From: Candidatus Woesearchaeota archaeon
GTDB lineage: Archaea; Nanobdellota; Nanobdellia; Woesearchaeales; UBA12501
NCBI GenBank assembly: GCA_030651375.1
Contig: JAUSFM010000015.1
Coordinates: forward strand, 124,001 to 188,000
DNA: 64,000 nucleotides
Direction: 5' to 3'
Position 1 is the first letter of the stretch. Each line of letters opens with the position of its first letter. A model generated the notes under the pieces. That model saw only the letters and a list, made by a program, of their open reading frames with translations. It did no database searches and was not told the DNA's origin. Below, one piece after another: positions 61,477 to 64,000 of this stretch. The translations under genes and the position numbers were made by a program.

Positions 61477-62154
61477 TTAAGGAGTTGAAGAATACCCCTG
61501 AATAGGAGCTGGCACTGGCTGAGTTTCTGGCGTAAGCCGTTCTTTAAGTTTGCCTATTGTTTCTCGTGCAGAATCATACGCACGTTTCCATGCAGGGGCT
61601 CGGCCAAGAATTTTTGGATCAGCGTCTTTTATATAAAATGAGGATGCAGGGCCGACGAAAAAGAGTGTCAATCCAAGATACATAAGCGAATCACCAAGAT
61701 TTATATCATGGTGAGAAATTCGAGTCATAAACTCATATACGCACTCTCCTGCAAAGGCCAATCCTGGAAGTCGAAAAAGACGATGTAATTGTCTCTCACC
61801 AAAGTCTCTGCGGGGTAGTGCGATTGCATCACTAATCTCTCTGGCTCGAATTTGTTTTTCTGAAAACATTTCCACAGCCGAATCCACAAGGTCATATCCC
61901 CCTGCGACACTATACAATAAAAAGAAGGTGCGCAAAGCTATATCACCTGTACTCGGCGTTGAATCTATGTTGTACAGTTCTCGCCACGGATTATCCACAA
62001 GACCATAGTTCAGGAATAATCCGCTCCCTGCCATCAGCGCCAGCGAATATCTGCTGTGCCCTTTTTCTTCCCACTTGAGTGTAAGTTTAGTGTACTGGCG
62101 AAGTACCTGTTCATCAGCCCATTTGAATGGTGCAAGGAGTGATTCGAGTGACAT
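61477..62154 (-). CDS. Unknown membrane protein
   Basis: A 225-residue protein with about four hydrophobic stretches (for example ALMAGSGLFLNYG, LMYLGLTLFFVGPASSFY) and a basic N-terminus. The C-terminal tail is Pro-rich. TATA-like ttatttaaa about 24 bp upstream. No family recognised. Confidence 0.65.
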   Translation of the reverse strand: MSLESLLAPFKWADEQVLRQYTKLTLKWEEKGHSRYSLALMAGSGLFLNYGLVDNPWRELYNIDSTPSTGDIALRTFFLLYSVAGGYDLVDSAVEMFSEKQIRAREISDAIALPRRDFGERQLHRLFRLPGLAFAGECVYEFMTRISHHDINLGDSLMYLGLTLFFVGPASSFYIKDADPKILGRAPAWKRAYDSARETIGKLKERLTPETQPVPAPIQGYSSTP

Positions 62155-62175
62155 ACCCTAAAAGAAAAAACAGCA

Positions 62176-62730
62176 TTATTTAAACTTTCTGGAGAATGAG
62201 AGTATTCCATTCTTCCACAGCCATGCCAGCCAGAGCGTGCCCAGGCCCATTTCAAAGACGGAGAGTTTCAGCTGTGCGAGAATTGTTTCTCTGCTACCGG
62301 CAAATAAGCCGCCGATGCTGAATGGCTTCATGCCAAAAAACCACACGCCAACTTGGCTGGGCCAGAACAGCGGAAGGCCTGGTGCGCCAAATGCCATGTC
62401 AAGCACGAGATGGGTAAATACTCCAGCAGAAAGCGCGAGCCCTGCGCCAATGAGTGTTTTCATGGTGAAAAATTGTTTCGAAAACAACGCCATGAGATTG
62501 CCGAAGGCAATGACTGCAACAAAACAGAAGGCAAGAAACAACAAGCTGTGGGTGAACTGGCGGTGGAGATTTGAGTGAAACAGCCAGCCAACCACCAAAT
62601 CAGCATCCGGCAGCAATGAGCCGAACAAGAGAATGGCCCACTCGGTGTGGCTGAAGGAACGTTTGGTGCTCCATTCAAGAAACCGCCCAAACACCCATCC
62701 ACCAACAAGATGGCCAAATGCAAAGCTCAT
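62176..62730 (-). CDS. YdjM/DUF457-type membrane metal-dependent hydrolase-like protein
   Basis: A 184-residue membrane protein with family motifs FGHLVGGW, FGSLLPDADLV, HRQFTHSL and HLVLDM, whose His/Asp residues could bind metal. Related to membrane-bound hydrolases of the YdjM type. ATG 62730 fits a TATA-like box 25 bp upstream; ATG 62736 is the alternative. Function not known in detail. Confidence 0.82.
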   Translation of the reverse strand: MSFAFGHLVGGWVFGRFLEWSTKRSFSHTEWAILLFGSLLPDADLVVGWLFHSNLHRQFTHSLLFLAFCFVAVIAFGNLMALFSKQFFTMKTLIGAGLALSAGVFTHLVLDMAFGAPGLPLFWPSQVGVWFFGMKPFSIGGLFAGSRETILAQLKLSVFEMGLGTLWLAWLWKNGILSFSRKFK

Positions 62731-62815
62731 ACGCATCGGTCACGCGCCCATATATTTAAGCATTTGTAAACTGAAGTCCATAAACTTTTTAAACCCAGTG
62801 ATATTTAAATAAACC

Positions 62816-63424
62816 ATGCCCGTGCGCGTTGATTGCCTCAAAACATCAGTAAAATACGTCGGTATCTTCGACCTCAAAGATTTCTACCGCGCGTTTATGG
62901 ACATCCTCCGCGACAAGGGCTACATGAAGCGTGACAATTTTTATTTCTGCGAAAAGCTCTACTTTGAAAAACACAGCCAAAACCCGCAGGAAGGCGATTC
63001 CGGCTGGATATGGTGGCGAACCTACAAGCTGCAGGAAGGCACGAAGTACATCATGCAATGCATGGACATTGACATCCACACTCGGTTCATCAAGCGCATT
63101 GAAATGATGGAAGCCGGACGAAAAATCAAGCCGTGGAAAGGCGAAGTTGAAATTAATTTCGACGCCTACCTCAACCTTGACCCGGAAGACAAGTGGAAAA
63201 ACCATCCTATCCTCTCGCACGTGCACAAGCTGTACTACAACCGTATCTTCGGCAAGCGCAAGGACGCGTGGAAAGTATCTACCCGCAATGACTGTTACTG
63301 GATTCAGCGATTCGTGAAAGACTTCTTCGAGCTGCACCAGTTCGCGCCCTCGCCGGAACTCTTCTACCGGCCGTACGGCTACAAGCTCACGGGCTACGCC
63401 GAGAAGCTGCCGGGCGAGACGTAA
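62816..63424 (+). CDS. Conserved-looking aromatic protein of unknown function
   Basis: A 202-residue protein rich in Tyr, Trp, Lys and acidic residues, with no membrane segment. Starts MPVRVDCLKTSVKYVGIFDLKDFYRAFMD. TATA-like tttaaac 27 bp upstream. No domain recognised. Its compact, non-repetitive sequence argues for a real gene. Confidence 0.75.
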   Translation: MPVRVDCLKTSVKYVGIFDLKDFYRAFMDILRDKGYMKRDNFYFCEKLYFEKHSQNPQEGDSGWIWWRTYKLQEGTKYIMQCMDIDIHTRFIKRIEMMEAGRKIKPWKGEVEINFDAYLNLDPEDKWKNHPILSHVHKLYYNRIFGKRKDAWKVSTRNDCYWIQRFVKDFFELHQFAPSPELFYRPYGYKLTGYAEKLPGET

Positions 63425-63529
63425 ACGCTATGCACCTGTTTTGCGAGTCTATTTATGCATCAACCAAAGACGGGAACAGCAAGGGACGAATTGTTAAGGA
63501 ACAGTTTCGATGCTGTGGCACGTTCATTC

Positions 63530-63599
63530 ATTCTGTCAGAGGCGAAAACGTGGCGCCACGTTTTCGCCGCGCGGGAAAATCAGAATGTGCGGACAGAAT
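63530..63599. repeat. Perfect 28-bp palindrome inside a nested inverted repeat
   Basis: 63541-63568 is a perfect palindrome with half-site GGCGAAAACGTGGC. It is flanked by ATTCTGTC (63530-63537) and its complement GACAGAAT (63592-63599). Such an arrangement can form a cruciform or a two-stage hairpin. May be a protein-binding site, terminator or remnant of a mobile element. Confidence 0.6.
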
Positions 63600-63715
63600 C
63601 CGTATCTTGCCAGTTTCTTGCCTGTTGCGCATAATCCGTTTCGTAATGGCTGAATCAGTACACTCCCTTTTAAACTACACTTCTCAAACTCCAAACCACC
63701 TAATCAACAAAAACC

Positions 63716-63724
63716 TTTATATAT
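63716..63724 (+). promoter_or_regulatory. TATA box of tRNA-Thr
   Basis: TTTATATAT centred about 29 bp before the tRNA 5' end, typical of an archaeal stable-RNA promoter. Confidence 0.6.
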
Positions 63725-63748
63725 CGTCTAAGAAAAACACATTCATGC

Positions 63749-63821
63749 GCCCCCGTAGCATAGTAGCCATTGCGCCTGACTTGTAATCAGGAGGTCGCGA
63801 GTGCAACTCTCACCGGGGGCT
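63749..63821 (+). tRNA. tRNA-Thr (TGT anticodon)
   Basis: Full cloverleaf of 73 nt. Acceptor GCCCCCG pairs with CGGGGGC; anticodon stem CCTGA/TCAGG with loop CTTGTAA, anticodon TGT at 63782-63784. D arm from GCAT; T arm GCGAG/CTCAC has one mismatch. The T loop reads TGCAACT, with G where T55 is normal, a deviation worth noting. No CCA encoded. Discriminator T. Confidence 0.9.
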
Positions 63822-63916
63822 TAATCAGTCAGAGGTCGGGGGGCTGGAGCACTTCGACACGTCGTCAGTTTGGTGAGCTCCGAGCAACGCGAGGAGCTTG
63901 CCCATCGTTGTGCAAG

Positions 63917-63974
63917 CTTTTTTTGCCGCAGCAAAAAAAGATTGTTGGGGTCAAGCTTTTTGCGAAGCAAAAAG
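63917..63974. repeat. Two A/T-rich hairpins after the tRNA
   Basis: CTTTTTTTGC / cgca / GCAAAAAAAG (63917-63940) and CTTTTTGC / gaa / GCAAAAAG (63956-63974). Both are preceded by caag and followed by a GTTG-like end, so they appear to be two copies of one palindromic element. Could be terminators or short mobile palindromes. Confidence 0.6.
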
Positions 63975-63981
63975 GTTGCGC

Positions 63982-64000
63982 GATTGCAACTCTCGCCGGG
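63982..64000 (+). other. Partial copy of the tRNA-Thr 3' region
   Basis: 19 nt matching 63799-63817 of the tRNA at 17 of 19 positions, running to the end of the window. No 5' half is nearby. Could be an att-like duplication or the 3' end of another tRNA cut by the window edge. Confidence 0.45.

Larger units (their letters stand above)
63425..63748 (+). other. Gene-free stretch with large palindrome, upstream of tRNA-Thr
   Basis: 324 bp with no supportable ORF. Contains the palindrome at 63541 and its flanking inverted repeat, a few AT-rich blocks, and the tRNA promoter at its end. Confidence 0.5.

Noticed and set aside
63823-63980. Second complete tRNA after tRNA-Thr
   Set aside because: No 5' acceptor matching the 3' piece; only the T-arm-like end is visible.

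Overview
The window reads as an archaeal chromosome segment. Archaeal markers are an Orc1/Cdc6 initiator, aIF5B, HerA, Mre11 and NurA, archaeal-type topoisomerase IA and YchF GTPase, translin, and the small GTPase/DUF2073/Zn-ribbon cluster. Gene starts also look archaeal. Many first genes have a TATA box about 24-29 bp upstream of the start codon, which implies leaderless mRNAs. Internal operon genes instead carry Shine-Dalgarno sequences of the GAGGTGAT/AAGGAGG type. Compact genes, many membrane and secreted proteins of unknown family, and several bacterial-type genes point to a DPANN lineage such as Woesearchaeota. That placement is inference; no rRNA lies in the window.

Layout. 0-5 kb: a secretion/pilus-type ATPase, two coiled-coil proteins (the first archaellum FlaD/E-like) and a bacterial-type prolipoprotein diacylglyceryl transferase. 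5-14 kb: a degenerate kinase, the operon gatC - cyclophilin lipoprotein - gatA - gatB, an ATP-grasp ligase, a 42-residue basic protein, an AT-rich SET-domain gene, bacterial-type AspRS and translin. 14-17 kb: three tandem paralogous membrane proteins, then a Tat-exported lytic transglycosylase and a candidate origin-like repeat cluster. 19-23 kb: an HEPN/MNT toxin-antitoxin pair, mre11 and herA. 23-30.5 kb: a likely operon of a two-HTH regulator, a 1639-residue beta-helix surface protein, a Cys-motif membrane protein and an unknown protein. 30.5-38 kb: a hairpin element, orc1/cdc6, a winged-helix regulator, aIF5B, a LysM protein, a tail-to-tail RelE-like pair and a membrane Lon-type protease. 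38-48 kb: a candidate structured RNA region, an exported phospholipase D-like protein, a Ser/Thr kinase, a PfkB kinase, a 28-residue ORF ahead of an unknown 1286-residue protein, ahcY and a small membrane protein. 49-57 kb: topA, nurA, a MopE-motif/TolB-like lipoprotein, iteron-like repeats beside a BRO-N gene, and a PIN pair. 57-64 kb: the GTPase/DUF2073/Zn-ribbon/peroxiredoxin operon, a 50-residue membrane protein behind a predicted pseudoknot leader, YchF, membrane proteins, and tRNA-Thr followed by palindromes and a copy of the tRNA 3' end.

How the genes fit together. Translation genes supply Asp-tRNA, transamidation to Asn/Gln-tRNA and subunit joining. HerA, Mre11 and NurA form a split DNA-end resection set. 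The envelope theme is the most distinctive: lipoprotein machinery with two lipobox proteins, a lytic transglycosylase, a LysM protein, a giant adhesin-like protein and an exported PLD enzyme. This is what one might expect of a cell that attaches to, or acts on, other cells including bacteria, although that role is inferred.
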